From: Polaribacter sp. Hel1_33_78
Lineage (GTDB): Bacteria; Bacteroidota; Bacteroidia; Flavobacteriales; Flavobacteriaceae
Direction: 5' to 3'
DNA: 64,000 nt
Assembly (NCBI RefSeq): GCF_900106075.1
Contig: NZ_LT629794.1
Coordinates: forward strand, 1,716,001-1,780,000
This document shows positions 55,286 to 63,528 of this stretch, one piece after another (the first letter of the stretch is position 1; each line of letters begins with the position of its first letter). Below the pieces are notes generated by a model. The model was not told the DNA's origin. It worked only from the letters and a program-made list of their open reading frames with translations, and did no database searches. The translations under genes and the position numbers were made by a program.

Positions 55286-56011
55286 TTAATTATTAAGTGT
55301 TTTAAAATCAAGCTTTAAAGTTTTTGGAAATAATATATTATTTTCTAAATGAACATGTTGCTGAAAATCATCTTCGAATTCTTGTAGATTTAAATACAAT
55401 TTTCTAAAAGCAGTGCTAGCATTTCCTGGTATTCTATAACTGTTGGATACTTCAGAAATTCTATTAAAAACATTTCCTATTTTATCATGATGTTCCTCCA
55501 TTATTTTGAGAGAATTATTTATAAAATTTGAATTTTTAGAACGAAAACTTGTATGCTTCTTGCTTGCTTTAAAAAGCTTTTTAATATAAGGAAAAACAAA
55601 GGTTTCTTCTTTAAACATGTAAACCTTCAATTCATTTGACAACTCCTTAATATGGTTGTTAATTTCTGTTAACTCAGAATAATTATGATCATGAATTTTT
55701 ACCGCTTTTTCTCCATATTTTTTTAAAAGAGGAATGTTTTTTCTTATATATCTGTGATGGATATGCACAATAAAAATCATTAAAAAGTCTAATGCCCACT
55801 TATTAAAATCATTTAAATAATTAGTTTTAAAATGTATCTTTTCCAATTCACTTTCTAATTCATGATAGTCTAAATCGTTTTTAGAACATACATTTTCGAT
55901 TGAAACTTTCCCATTAAAACAAAAATCTATTCCGTACTTTTTAAAAATGTTCGAAGTATGTATGTTTTCTGTTACAAAGTCCGCAACAGTTTTGTTTCTT
56001 ATACTTTCCAT
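55286..56011 (-). CDS. ric: RIC iron-sulfur cluster repair protein (ScdA/YtfE family)
   Basis: RIC proteins carry a di-iron centre and repair Fe-S clusters after nitric oxide or oxidative damage. The 241 residues begin with the DUF542 ScdA_N domain (TVADFVTENIHTSNIFKKYGIDF), then a four-helix hemerythrin-like domain with HHRY, HDHNYSEL, EETFVFP, EEHHDKIG and HVHLENNILFP. The conserved vicinal CC pair after IDF is altered to Cys31-Phe32. I start at the internal ATG (MESIRNKTV), where the ScdA_N domain begins; the ATG 14 codons upstream lies inside a palindrome and is unlikely. Confidence 0.87.
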   Translation of the reverse strand: MESIRNKTVADFVTENIHTSNIFKKYGIDFCFNGKVSIENVCSKNDLDYHELESELEKIHFKTNYLNDFNKWALDFLMIFIVHIHHRYIRKNIPLLKKYGEKAVKIHDHNYSELTEINNHIKELSNELKVYMFKEETFVFPYIKKLFKASKKHTSFRSKNSNFINNSLKIMEEHHDKIGNVFNRISEVSNSYRIPGNASTAFRKLYLNLQEFEDDFQQHVHLENNILFPKTLKLDFKTLNN

Positions 56012-56045
56012 TTTATTTCTTTTAGTAACAACAAATTTGAGGCCT

Positions 56046-56069
56046 TTTATCATTATATAAAATGATAAA
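56046..56069. promoter_or_regulatory. Inverted repeat between ric and the PLP decarboxylase, candidate operator
   Basis: TTTATCATT and AATGATAAA are separated by six bases (24 bases in all), 35 bases ahead of the ric start and within the divergent promoter region. A dimeric regulator, for example a Crp/Fnr-type NO sensor, is likely. The regulator itself is inferred. Confidence 0.5.
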
Positions 56070-56144
56070 GGTCATACGAGTAAGTTCCAGAAGATATACC
56101 TTTAAATAATTCGTTTTTATTACTCACAGAATCTTGACATCTTG

Positions 56145-56152
56145 TAATTTTG
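56145..56152 (+). promoter_or_regulatory. Candidate -7 element of the PLP decarboxylase gene
   Basis: TAATTTTG matches TAnnTTTG and lies just 14 bases ahead of the chosen ATG at 56167. It falls inside the alternative longer reading frame starting at 56134, which supports the shorter start. Confidence 0.45.
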
Positions 56153-56166
56153 TGAAAAATAAATTA

Positions 56167-57603
56167 ATGAAACCATTTTTTGATTTATCAGTAGAAGAAA
56201 TGAAATCTTATGGCTATAAAATTGTTGATTTAATATCTGAACACTATAATGAACTCGAAAATAAAAAACCTGTGACTATTGCTTCTAGGCAAGAAATGGA
56301 TAGTATTTTTTTACAAGAAGCACCTGAAAAAGGAATGCCAGCAGATAAAGTTTTAGACTTTGTTATGCATAAAGTAATACCAAATAGTAATATTTCTAGC
56401 CATCCCAAAGCATTTTCTTTCGTTCCAGGACCAAGTAATTTTATTAGCACAATGGCAGATTCTCTAGCAACGGGGTTTAATATTTTTTCTGGTGGTTGGA
56501 TTGTTTCTCCTGCCGCAGCCGAATTAGAGATTGTAACTATAAATTGGTTGCTAAAAATGTTTAATTTCCCTGTGAAAAAGGGTGGTGGTATTTTTACAAG
56601 TGGTGGTTCTATGGCAAACTTAACGGCTTTAGCAACAGCTAGAAGAATTAAATGTGGGAATGATTTTTCTAAAGCGGTTATTTACTTATCAGACCAAGCT
56701 CATTCTTCAAACATAAAAGCCATAAGAGTTTTAGGATTTAAAAAAGAACAAATAAAAATAATACCAACAGATTTAGAATTTAAAATTGGTATTAATAAAC
56801 TTAAAAATGAAATCGCAAAAGATCAATTAGAAGGTAAAAAACCTTTTTGTATTATAGCTTCAGCAGGTACAACAAATACTGGCACAGTAGATCCTTTAGA
56901 TACATTAGCAGATATTTGTGATAAAGAAAACCTGTGGTACCATATTGATGGTGCTTATGGAGGAGCAGCAATTTTATCAAAAAAAGGAAGTAGAACTTTA
57001 CAAGGAATTGAGCGAGCAGATTCTTTAACTGTTGATCCTCATAAATGGTTTTTCCAGCCTTATGAAATTGGCTGCTTATTGGTTAAAGAGGCTTCTTGGT
57101 TAAGTAATACTTTTAGTGAAAAACCAGAATATTTAAGAGATATTGAAGGAAATGAATCTGAAATTAATTTTTATGATTATGGAATTCAATTAACAAGAAG
57201 GTTTAGAGCTTTAAAGTTTTATATGTCTATTAAAACATATGGTTTAGAAACATTTAAAGAAGCCATTTCTTACAATATTGATTTAGCAGAAAAAACTGAA
57301 GACTTATTAAGAAAAAGTAAAAACTGGGAAATTGTTTCTCAGGCAACATTGGCTATTATTAATTTTAGATATAATCCTTTAAGATTTAATTTATCTGATG
57401 AAAAATTGGACAAATTAAATCAAGAAATTTCTGCTAGAGTAGTGGCATCAGGAGAAGCCCTATTAGTTACAACAGTTTTACAAAATCAAATTGTGATTAG
57501 AATGTGTTTAATAAATCCAAAAACAACAATAAATCATATTAGGGAAACTCTAAATCAATGCAATTCATTTGCTAAAAAGATTTTAAAGGAGTGGGAAAAA
57601 TAG
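56167..57603 (+). CDS. Pyridoxal-dependent decarboxylase, aromatic amino acid type
   Basis: This 478-residue group II PLP decarboxylase resembles aromatic-L-amino-acid decarboxylases. Features: SHPKAFSFVPGPSNFISTMAD, the GGSMANLTALATAR nucleotide-like loop, YLSDQAHSSNIKAIRVLG, IASAGTTNTGTVDPL, HIDGAYGGAA and the PLP lysine in DPHKWFFQPYEIG (about residue 297). Likely substrates are aromatic amino acids such as tryptophan, tyrosine or DOPA. The start is the ATG giving MKPFFDLSVEEM; an upstream TTG would add 11 unrelated residues. It is divergent from ric with a shared operator-like palindrome. Confidence 0.88.
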   Translation: MKPFFDLSVEEMKSYGYKIVDLISEHYNELENKKPVTIASRQEMDSIFLQEAPEKGMPADKVLDFVMHKVIPNSNISSHPKAFSFVPGPSNFISTMADSLATGFNIFSGGWIVSPAAAELEIVTINWLLKMFNFPVKKGGGIFTSGGSMANLTALATARRIKCGNDFSKAVIYLSDQAHSSNIKAIRVLGFKKEQIKIIPTDLEFKIGINKLKNEIAKDQLEGKKPFCIIASAGTTNTGTVDPLDTLADICDKENLWYHIDGAYGGAAILSKKGSRTLQGIERADSLTVDPHKWFFQPYEIGCLLVKEASWLSNTFSEKPEYLRDIEGNESEINFYDYGIQLTRRFRALKFYMSIKTYGLETFKEAISYNIDLAEKTEDLLRKSKNWEIVSQATLAIINFRYNPLRFNLSDEKLDKLNQEISARVVASGEALLVTTVLQNQIVIRMCLINPKTTINHIRETLNQCNSFAKKILKEWEK

Positions 57604-58054
57604 TTTTAATCAGAGATATGCAAACAAAAGAAATAAAATAAACTTGAACTACCATATTATATTTTTAGATAAATTTTAGACTACTTTGTTTTTATAGGTT
57701 GAAATAATTTCATAAATTCATTTAAACATATAATCGTACTTAAGCTCCTAAAAAAAGTAGAGTTTTATTTTTGTTATATTCATAACAAAAATAATAAAGT
57801 AGCTATACAATTGGTAAATATGTTTATTTAATTAGGCTATTAATGAGGTTTTAATAGTTGCTTTAATTTTATATAAAAAAGTAAAACAAGAGTCAGTCAT
57901 ATATAGCAATCCAATATTTTAAATTTTTAAAAAAAAAGATTGCTTATTTATTTAAGTGAAAAATAAAATCAGTTTTAGTTCATAATTTGGATTACATGCT
58001 CTGGAAAAAGGATTAATATTTAAAAAACAAATAATAATTAAAATAAAAACAAAA
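57604..58054. other. 451-base non-coding gap with a palindrome
   Basis: No gene can be supported here. A perfect inverted repeat of 13 bases with a four-base centre lies at 57765-57794 (halves TTATTTTTGTTAT and ATAACAAAAATAA); it contains a TATTTTTG -7-like box (57766-57773). No T run follows, so it is not a clear terminator. The stretch from 57900 to the cytochrome start is plain AT-rich leader. Confidence 0.45.
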
Positions 58055-58531
58055 ATGAAATTTAAAAATGTAGCAATGATAATGCTCATTGCATTATTTA
58101 TGAGTTGTGGCGGCAAAGAAAAGAAAGTACGATCATACAATCCTTCAAGTGTTAAAAAAGAAGCTGTTAAAAAAGTAGAACAAATGGTAACAGTAGATTT
58201 AAATAATAAAGGTATTGGTCCTATTAAAGTTGTAGAAATTAGTTCTACTATAAATCAAGCTATGGCGGACAAAGGGAAAATAATATTCAAAAACAAGTGT
58301 TCTTCTTGCCATAAAACAAATAGAAAATTTATTGGACCAAACCCTACAGGTATTTTAAAAATACGTTCTCCAGAATGGGTAATGAATATGATTTTGAATC
58401 CTGAAGAGATGGTGAAAAATGATCCCATAGCTAAAGAATTGTTAATTAAATTCAATGGTGCACCTATGGTTAACCAAAATTTATCTAGAAAAGAAGCGAG
58501 ACAAGTTTTAGAATATTATAGAACATTATAA
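58055..58531 (+). CDS. Single-heme cytochrome c lipoprotein
   Basis: The 158-residue protein has a lipoprotein signal with lipobox MSC (Cys18), a spacer of about 50 residues, and a class I cytochrome c domain with the heme motif CSSCHK (about residues 82-87), the sequence IGPNPTGIL after it, and a distal methionine in APMVNQN (about 138), ending with QVLEYYRTL. It probably carries electrons in the periplasm. No oxidase or respiratory gene adjoins it. Confidence 0.9.
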   Translation: MKFKNVAMIMLIALFMSCGGKEKKVRSYNPSSVKKEAVKKVEQMVTVDLNNKGIGPIKVVEISSTINQAMADKGKIIFKNKCSSCHKTNRKFIGPNPTGILKIRSPEWVMNMILNPEEMVKNDPIAKELLIKFNGAPMVNQNLSRKEARQVLEYYRTL

Positions 58532-58817
58532 CAATTTAAAGTTAAGAGTTTTCTACTATGAAAAATAAGTATGATATATTATTTCTAGCAAAGAACTAAA
58601 TATCTTGTGGACGTATTTTTGAAATAAATTGGAAGGATTAAAAATTTCAATAGGTCTTTATCAAAAGTATTTTTTTTGAAGATTTTAGGAATAATAGTAT
58701 ATAAATTATTCTCGTCTAAAGAAAAATGAGTTGCTTTCTTGAATACTTTAGATGTACAAAAAAACAATTACATTATATTCTAGAGATTGTGCAAAATTTA
58801 AATAATTGAGTAAACTT
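58532..58817. other. Gap downstream of cytochrome c
   Basis: No gene can be supported. A 60-codon open frame on the minus strand (58585-58767, ending in CTSKVF-type sequence at its start and RYLVLC at its end) is compatible with a small protein but has no ribosome-site context or motif, so I do not call it. Confidence 0.4.
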
Positions 58818-58853
58818 AAAGAGCATCTTTTAATTTCTTAAAAGATGCTCTTT
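58818..58853. terminator. Likely terminator hairpin between cytochrome c and purA
   Basis: A perfect 16-bp stem (AAAGAGCATCTTTTAA with TTAAAAGATGCTCTTT) around a four-base loop, 27 bases after the purA stop. The T tract is short in both directions, so it may act bidirectionally or stabilise the RNA end. Confidence 0.65.
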
Positions 58854-58879
58854 ACTAGTATATTAAAATAATAAAAAAA

Positions 58880-60151
58880 TTATCTCATAATTGTTTGTTT
58901 TCTATCAGGACCTACAGAAACAATAGATACAGGAACACCAGTTTCTTTTTCAATAAAAGCAACATAGTCTAGCAAGTTTTGTGGTAATTGATCAGCAGAA
59001 GTCATTTTTGTTAAATCTTCATTCCAACCTTTAAATTCAGTATAATTCACAGAAACATTTTCTGGTTCTATATTATAAGGTAAATGACTAATTTCTTGTC
59101 CTTTGTAATTATATGTAGTACAAATTTTTAAGGTTTCAAAACCAGATAAAACATCTCCTTTCATCATCATTAATTGTGTAACTCCATTTACATCTACAGC
59201 ATATTTTAATGCAACTAAATCTAGCCAACCACATCTTCTAGGCCTACCAGTAGTTGCTCCAAATTCATTTCCAATTCTTGCCATTTCTTCCCCATCTTTA
59301 TCAAATAATTCTGTAGGAAAAGGTCCAGAGCCGACACGTGTAGTATATGCTTTAAAAATTCCAAAAACTTCACCAATCCTATTTGGCGCAACACCTAAAC
59401 CTGTACAAGCACCTGCTGCCGTAGTATTAGAAGAAGTTACAAAAGGGTACGTACCAAAATCAATATCTAATAATGAACCTTGTGCACCTTCAGCTAAAAT
59501 TGTCTTTTTGTCTTTTATTGCTCGATTTAAAAACTCTTCGCTATCAATAAATGCTAATGTTCTTAATTTATCTATGCCTTTAATAAATTCTGCTTCTAAC
59601 TCCTTTAAATTATATTCAACCTGAACATCAAAAAAGGCTAACATTTTAATATGTTTCGCTGTTAAAGCATCATACTTTTCTTTCCAGTTTTCTAATTCTA
59701 AATCACCAACCCTCATTCCATTTCTACCTGTTTTATCCATGTAAGTTGGACCAATTCCCTTTAATGTAGAGCCAATTTTAGCCTTTCCTTTAGAGGTTTC
59801 TGAGGCTGCATCTAACAATCTATGAGTTGGTAGTATTAAATGTGCTTTTCTAGAAATTAATAATTTAGAGGTATAATCAATTTTATGTTTGTCTAAGTTT
59901 TCTAGTTCTTTTTTAAAGATAACGGGGTCAATAACAACTCCATTTCCAACGACGTTTAATGCGGTTTTATGAAAAATACCTGAAGGAATTGTATGTAAAA
60001 CATGTTTATATCCATCAAAAATTAAAGTGTGTCCTGCATTCGGGCCACCTTGAAAACGCGCAATGATGTCGTAATTGGAGGTAAGAACATCTACAATTTT
60101 ACCTTTACCTTCATCTCCCCATTGCAATCCTAGTAATAAATCTACAGCCAT
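58880..60151 (-). CDS. purA: Adenylosuccinate synthetase
   Basis: PurA joins aspartate to IMP using GTP, the first step toward AMP. The 423 residues start MAVDLLLGLQWGDEGKGKIVD, with the GTP P-loop-like GDEGKGK near residue 12, GGPNAGHTL, EGAQGSLLDIDFGTYPFVTSSNTT, and the GATTGRPRRCGW loop. The open frame continues 38 codons upstream, but those residues are not family-like and overlap the fur-like gene, so I start at the ATG at 60151. It follows the Fur-family gene by 40 bases and the two are likely cotranscribed. Confidence 0.96.
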   Translation of the reverse strand: MAVDLLLGLQWGDEGKGKIVDVLTSNYDIIARFQGGPNAGHTLIFDGYKHVLHTIPSGIFHKTALNVVGNGVVIDPVIFKKELENLDKHKIDYTSKLLISRKAHLILPTHRLLDAASETSKGKAKIGSTLKGIGPTYMDKTGRNGMRVGDLELENWKEKYDALTAKHIKMLAFFDVQVEYNLKELEAEFIKGIDKLRTLAFIDSEEFLNRAIKDKKTILAEGAQGSLLDIDFGTYPFVTSSNTTAAGACTGLGVAPNRIGEVFGIFKAYTTRVGSGPFPTELFDKDGEEMARIGNEFGATTGRPRRCGWLDLVALKYAVDVNGVTQLMMMKGDVLSGFETLKICTTYNYKGQEISHLPYNIEPENVSVNYTEFKGWNEDLTKMTSADQLPQNLLDYVAFIEKETGVPVSIVSVGPDRKQTIMR

Positions 60152-60191
60152 TAGTTGTGTTAATTTGTTGTTTTTAGTTGTGTATTGTTTG

Positions 60192-60641
60192 TTAAGATTT
60201 TTTCTTTTTTGTTCCATAAAAATACAGAGAATGATTTTGAATATCAATATCAAAAATCTCTTCAATCGTTTTTTTGATAATTTGAATTCTTGGATCGCAG
60301 AATTCTTTTACTTCACCAGAATCTGTAAAAATTACATGATCATGGTTTTTATCAAAATAACTTTTTTCATAACGCGCCATTGACTGCCCATCAAATTGAT
60401 GTTTTCTAACCAAGTTACAATCTAATAATAAATCGATAGTGTTATAAAGTGTTGCCCTACTAACCCTGTAGTTTTTATTTTTCATTTTAATATATAAAGA
60501 TTCTATATCAAAATGCTCATCAGCATCATAAATTTCTTGAAGTATGGCATAACGTTCAGGAGTCTTTCTGTGCTTATGCTCTTGCAAATATGAGGTAAAA
60601 ACTTTTTTAACTACTTCTTGATTATCAAGAGAATTACTCAT
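60192..60641 (-). CDS. Fur-family transcriptional repressor lacking the CxxC zinc site
   Basis: This 149-residue metal-responsive repressor has the winged helix ([44 protein letters not shown]) and the dimerisation domain with the HDHVIF metal ligands. Where typical Fur proteins have CxxC (structural zinc) the sequence is FTDS, and the second CxxC near the C-terminus is also missing (YGTKKKKS). It could sense iron, peroxide or another metal. A TAAATTTG on the minus strand at 60671-60664 is a candidate -7 element. It is read with purA. Confidence 0.9.
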   Translation of the reverse strand: MSNSLDNQEVVKKVFTSYLQEHKHRKTPERYAILQEIYDADEHFDIESLYIKMKNKNYRVSRATLYNTIDLLLDCNLVRKHQFDGQSMARYEKSYFDKNHDHVIFTDSGEVKEFCDPRIQIIKKTIEEIFDIDIQNHSLYFYGTKKKKS

Positions 60642-60713
60642 GGTTTTTATTTTTACGAAAAAACAAATTTACAGTTATTTCTGAATAAAAATTGATTTTT
60701 ATATAAATGATAT

Positions 60714-62945
60714 TTACAAAGTATTAACACGTTCTACTTTTTTCACTCCATCTACTTTTTGAATACTTTTAATTAACCTATTTAATTGAGAGATATTCTT
60801 TACTCCTAATGATATTTTTCCTTCGAAAACACCTTCATTTCCAGCAATATTTATTCCATGTATTAGAACACCTATATTATTAGAAATGATTCGGGTTACA
60901 TTGTTTATAATACCTTTATTATCAACACCACTAATATGCAATATAACCTTAAAGTCTTGCTTTGTAGAATCAATCCATTTGGCCAACATAATTCGATAGG
61001 CATAATTCGACTGCAAAGAAATTGAATTGGGACAATTTTTTTTGTGAATTTTTATACCATCATTAATGGTTAAAAATCCAAAAACTTTGTCTCCAGCAAT
61101 TGGGTTACAACATTTAGAAAGTGTAAAATCTAACTTTTCTTCTTCTTTACCAAAAACTAAAGCGTCATAATGATGCGTTACTTCATTTGTATTCTCGGCT
61201 ATATCAGTAGTTGTATTAGATCTTCGTAACTTGGTTTTAAAGAAATTTAAAATTGTGCTATTTCTTTGCGATACATATCCTTTTAACTGCGTATTATCTA
61301 TCGCTCCATTTCCTAACCTATAAAATAAATCAAAGCTAGTTCTTAAATTAAAGTAAAGTACTAATTCATTAACAGTTTTTTCATTAAAAGGGATTTTTAA
61401 ATGACGAAGTTTACGGTTTAAAACTGATTTTCCTTCTTCTGCTATTTGTTTTTCGTCATCTTTTAAGGCAGCTCTAATTTTTGTTTTAGCCCGAGCTGTA
61501 ATTACAAAATCTAACCACCTCGAGTTTGGTTTATTTTTAGAACTCGTTATTACTTCTATTTGATCTCCACTTTTTAAGGTGTGACTTAAAGGAACCAACT
61601 TACCATTTACTTTTGCTCCTCTACATTTTAAACCAACATCAGTATGAATTGAAAAAGCAAAATCTAATGCACAAGCATCTTTGGGAAGCGATTTTAATTC
61701 ACCTTTGGGAGTAAAAACATAAATCTCTTTAGAGTATAAGTTCAGTTTAAAATCTTCAACAAAGTCAACTGCATTTATACTTTGGCTTTCTAATGTCTCT
61801 TTCAATTTATTTAACCAACCTTCTAACCCGCTTTCGTTTTCATTTCCTTGCTTGTATTTAAAATGTGCGGCATATCCTTTTTCGGCAACTTCATTCATTC
61901 TTTCCGATCGAATTTGCACTTCTACCCATTTTGCATCGGGTCCAACTACGGTAATATGAAGTGCCTCATAGCCAGTAGATTTTGGTTGTGATATCCAATC
62001 TCGTAAACGTGCTGGGTTTGGTTTAAAGTAATCTGTAACAATTGTATAAATCTTCCAAGCATCAAATTTATCATCGTTTGAAGAAGGAGAATAGATAATT
62101 CTAATGGCATACTTATCGTACACTTCCTCAAAAGTTACATTTTGGTTACGCATTTTTTTTCTGATAGAATAAATAGATTTAAATCTACCTTTAATATCAT
62201 ACGTAAAATTCTCTTTATCTAAACCACTTTTAAGTTTATCAGAAAATCGTTTTAAATAATTTTGTTGTTCTTCTTTACTTTCTTTGATTTTATCAACAAT
62301 ACTTAAAAAAACCTCTGGTTCTGTATATTTTAAGCCTAAATCTTCTAACTCTGTTTTAATATTATATAAACCTAATCTATGCGCTAAAGGTGCATAAATA
62401 TATAAAGTTTCTGAAGCAATTTTAACCTGTTTATGATCTGGCATAGCATCCATAGTCTGCATATTATGCAATCTATCTGCAATTTTTATTAAAATAACTC
62501 TAACATCGTCATTTAATGTTAAAAGCATTTTCCTAAAATTTTCTGCCTGTATGGAAGCATCTTGTTCTTTATTTAAACGTGAAATTTTAGTTAATCCGTT
62601 TACAATTCTTGCAATAGTTTCTCCAAACAATTGCTCCATATCGTTTATTGTATACTCTGTATCTTCTACAACATCATGCAACAAAGCTGCAGCAATAGAA
62701 GTGGCTCCCAAACCAATTTCTGTAGCAACAATTTTTGCAACAGCAATTGGATGAAAAATATAAGGTTCACCAGTTTTTCTTCGTTGTTTAGAGTGTGCTT
62801 CTAAGGCAACGTCAAAAGCTTTTCTTATCAATTCTTTATCTTTTTTTGACAAGACTTCATAAGTACCTTTTAACAACTCTTTGTAACGATGAGTAATCTC
62901 CTTATTTTCTTCTTCTATCGTTGCTTCATACTCCATAAACTGCAA
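60714..62945 (-). CDS. rsh: Bifunctional (p)ppGpp synthetase/hydrolase (RelA/SpoT homologue)
   Basis: The enzyme makes and degrades the alarmone (p)ppGpp for the stringent response. The 743 residues hold an HD hydrolase domain (TGEPYIFHPIAVAKIV, ALLHDVVEDTEYT), the synthetase domain (GRFKSIYSIRKKM, YEALHITVVGPD, EVQIRSERMNEVAEKGYAAH), a TGS domain (YVFTPKGELKSLPKDACALDFAF) and a C-terminal ACT domain (LHISGVDNKGIINNVTRIIS). The intact HD motif indicates hydrolase activity as well. Start may be the methionine at residue 4. It lies 72 bases upstream of the fur-like gene on the same strand. Confidence 0.95.
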   Translation of the reverse strand: MQFMEYEATIEEENKEITHRYKELLKGTYEVLSKKDKELIRKAFDVALEAHSKQRRKTGEPYIFHPIAVAKIVATEIGLGATSIAAALLHDVVEDTEYTINDMEQLFGETIARIVNGLTKISRLNKEQDASIQAENFRKMLLTLNDDVRVILIKIADRLHNMQTMDAMPDHKQVKIASETLYIYAPLAHRLGLYNIKTELEDLGLKYTEPEVFLSIVDKIKESKEEQQNYLKRFSDKLKSGLDKENFTYDIKGRFKSIYSIRKKMRNQNVTFEEVYDKYAIRIIYSPSSNDDKFDAWKIYTIVTDYFKPNPARLRDWISQPKSTGYEALHITVVGPDAKWVEVQIRSERMNEVAEKGYAAHFKYKQGNENESGLEGWLNKLKETLESQSINAVDFVEDFKLNLYSKEIYVFTPKGELKSLPKDACALDFAFSIHTDVGLKCRGAKVNGKLVPLSHTLKSGDQIEVITSSKNKPNSRWLDFVITARAKTKIRAALKDDEKQIAEEGKSVLNRKLRHLKIPFNEKTVNELVLYFNLRTSFDLFYRLGNGAIDNTQLKGYVSQRNSTILNFFKTKLRRSNTTTDIAENTNEVTHHYDALVFGKEEEKLDFTLSKCCNPIAGDKVFGFLTINDGIKIHKKNCPNSISLQSNYAYRIMLAKWIDSTKQDFKVILHISGVDNKGIINNVTRIISNNIGVLIHGINIAGNEGVFEGKISLGVKNISQLNRLIKSIQKVDGVKKVERVNTL

Positions 62946-63048
62946 TTCAGATATATTTTAATAATCTAAAGTGAAGTTAGAACAAACATTTTTAACAAAC
63001 AAGAAATTACTTTTCTAAATTTTTAATTTTTTTGGTTAATTTTACAAC

Positions 63049-63525
63049 ATGAAAAAAGCTTTTTTAGTATTCGTAGTATTGTTTTTATCTAGCAGTATTC
63101 ATTCTCAACACTCCGGAATTGGAGATGATCATTTTAAACAAGTTGAGAGGGAAATAAAAATAGACATTGATGAAACTATTTTTCCTAAAGTGAATACCAA
63201 TACTTATATGTCCGGCAAGCCTAAATCACTTTTTTTATCAGCGCTTGTTGAGAATTCTTATATGAATGGCAAAAGTAAAATGCTTAAATTTTTCTATGAT
63301 AAAAAATTTGATAAAAAGGAAGAAAAAATGATTGCTAGTAAAAAAGTATTTTCTATTGAAGGCACTATAAATAAAGATGGAATAGACTTTGTAAATAAAA
63401 ATTACTGTATTCAGTATAATGAAAAATCTACTATTATGATAACTACTTTATTAGAAGTTGAAGCCGATGCCGAATATAAAGGCATGCTTGAAAAAATAGT
63501 ACAATCAGTAGTAGAGAAAAATTAA
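63049..63525 (+). CDS. Exported protein of unknown function
   Basis: I do not recognise this 158-residue protein. It has a signal peptide ending near SIHSQ (residue 20) and a Lys/Asp-rich mature part without further membrane segments. The segment MLKFFYDKKFDKKEEKMIASKKVF (about residues 80-103) and the C-terminal helix EYKGMLEKIVQSVVEKN are likely surface exposed. No cysteine pair or catalytic motif is obvious. It is convergent with the M48 peptidase gene, three bases from its stop. Confidence 0.7.
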   Translation: MKKAFLVFVVLFLSSSIHSQHSGIGDDHFKQVEREIKIDIDETIFPKVNTNTYMSGKPKSLFLSALVENSYMNGKSKMLKFFYDKKFDKKEEKMIASKKVFSIEGTINKDGIDFVNKNYCIQYNEKSTIMITTLLEVEADAEYKGMLEKIVQSVVEKN

Positions 63526-63528
63526 ATA

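Noticed and set aside
58585..58767. 60-residue minus-strand ORF as a gene
   Set aside because: No motif, no signal, no supporting context, and such frames are common by chance in this AT-rich gap.
58880..60265. Long N-terminal form of PurA from an ATG at 60265
   Set aside because: The extra 38 residues are not family-like and overlap the fur-like gene; the ATG at 60151 gives the exact family N-terminus.
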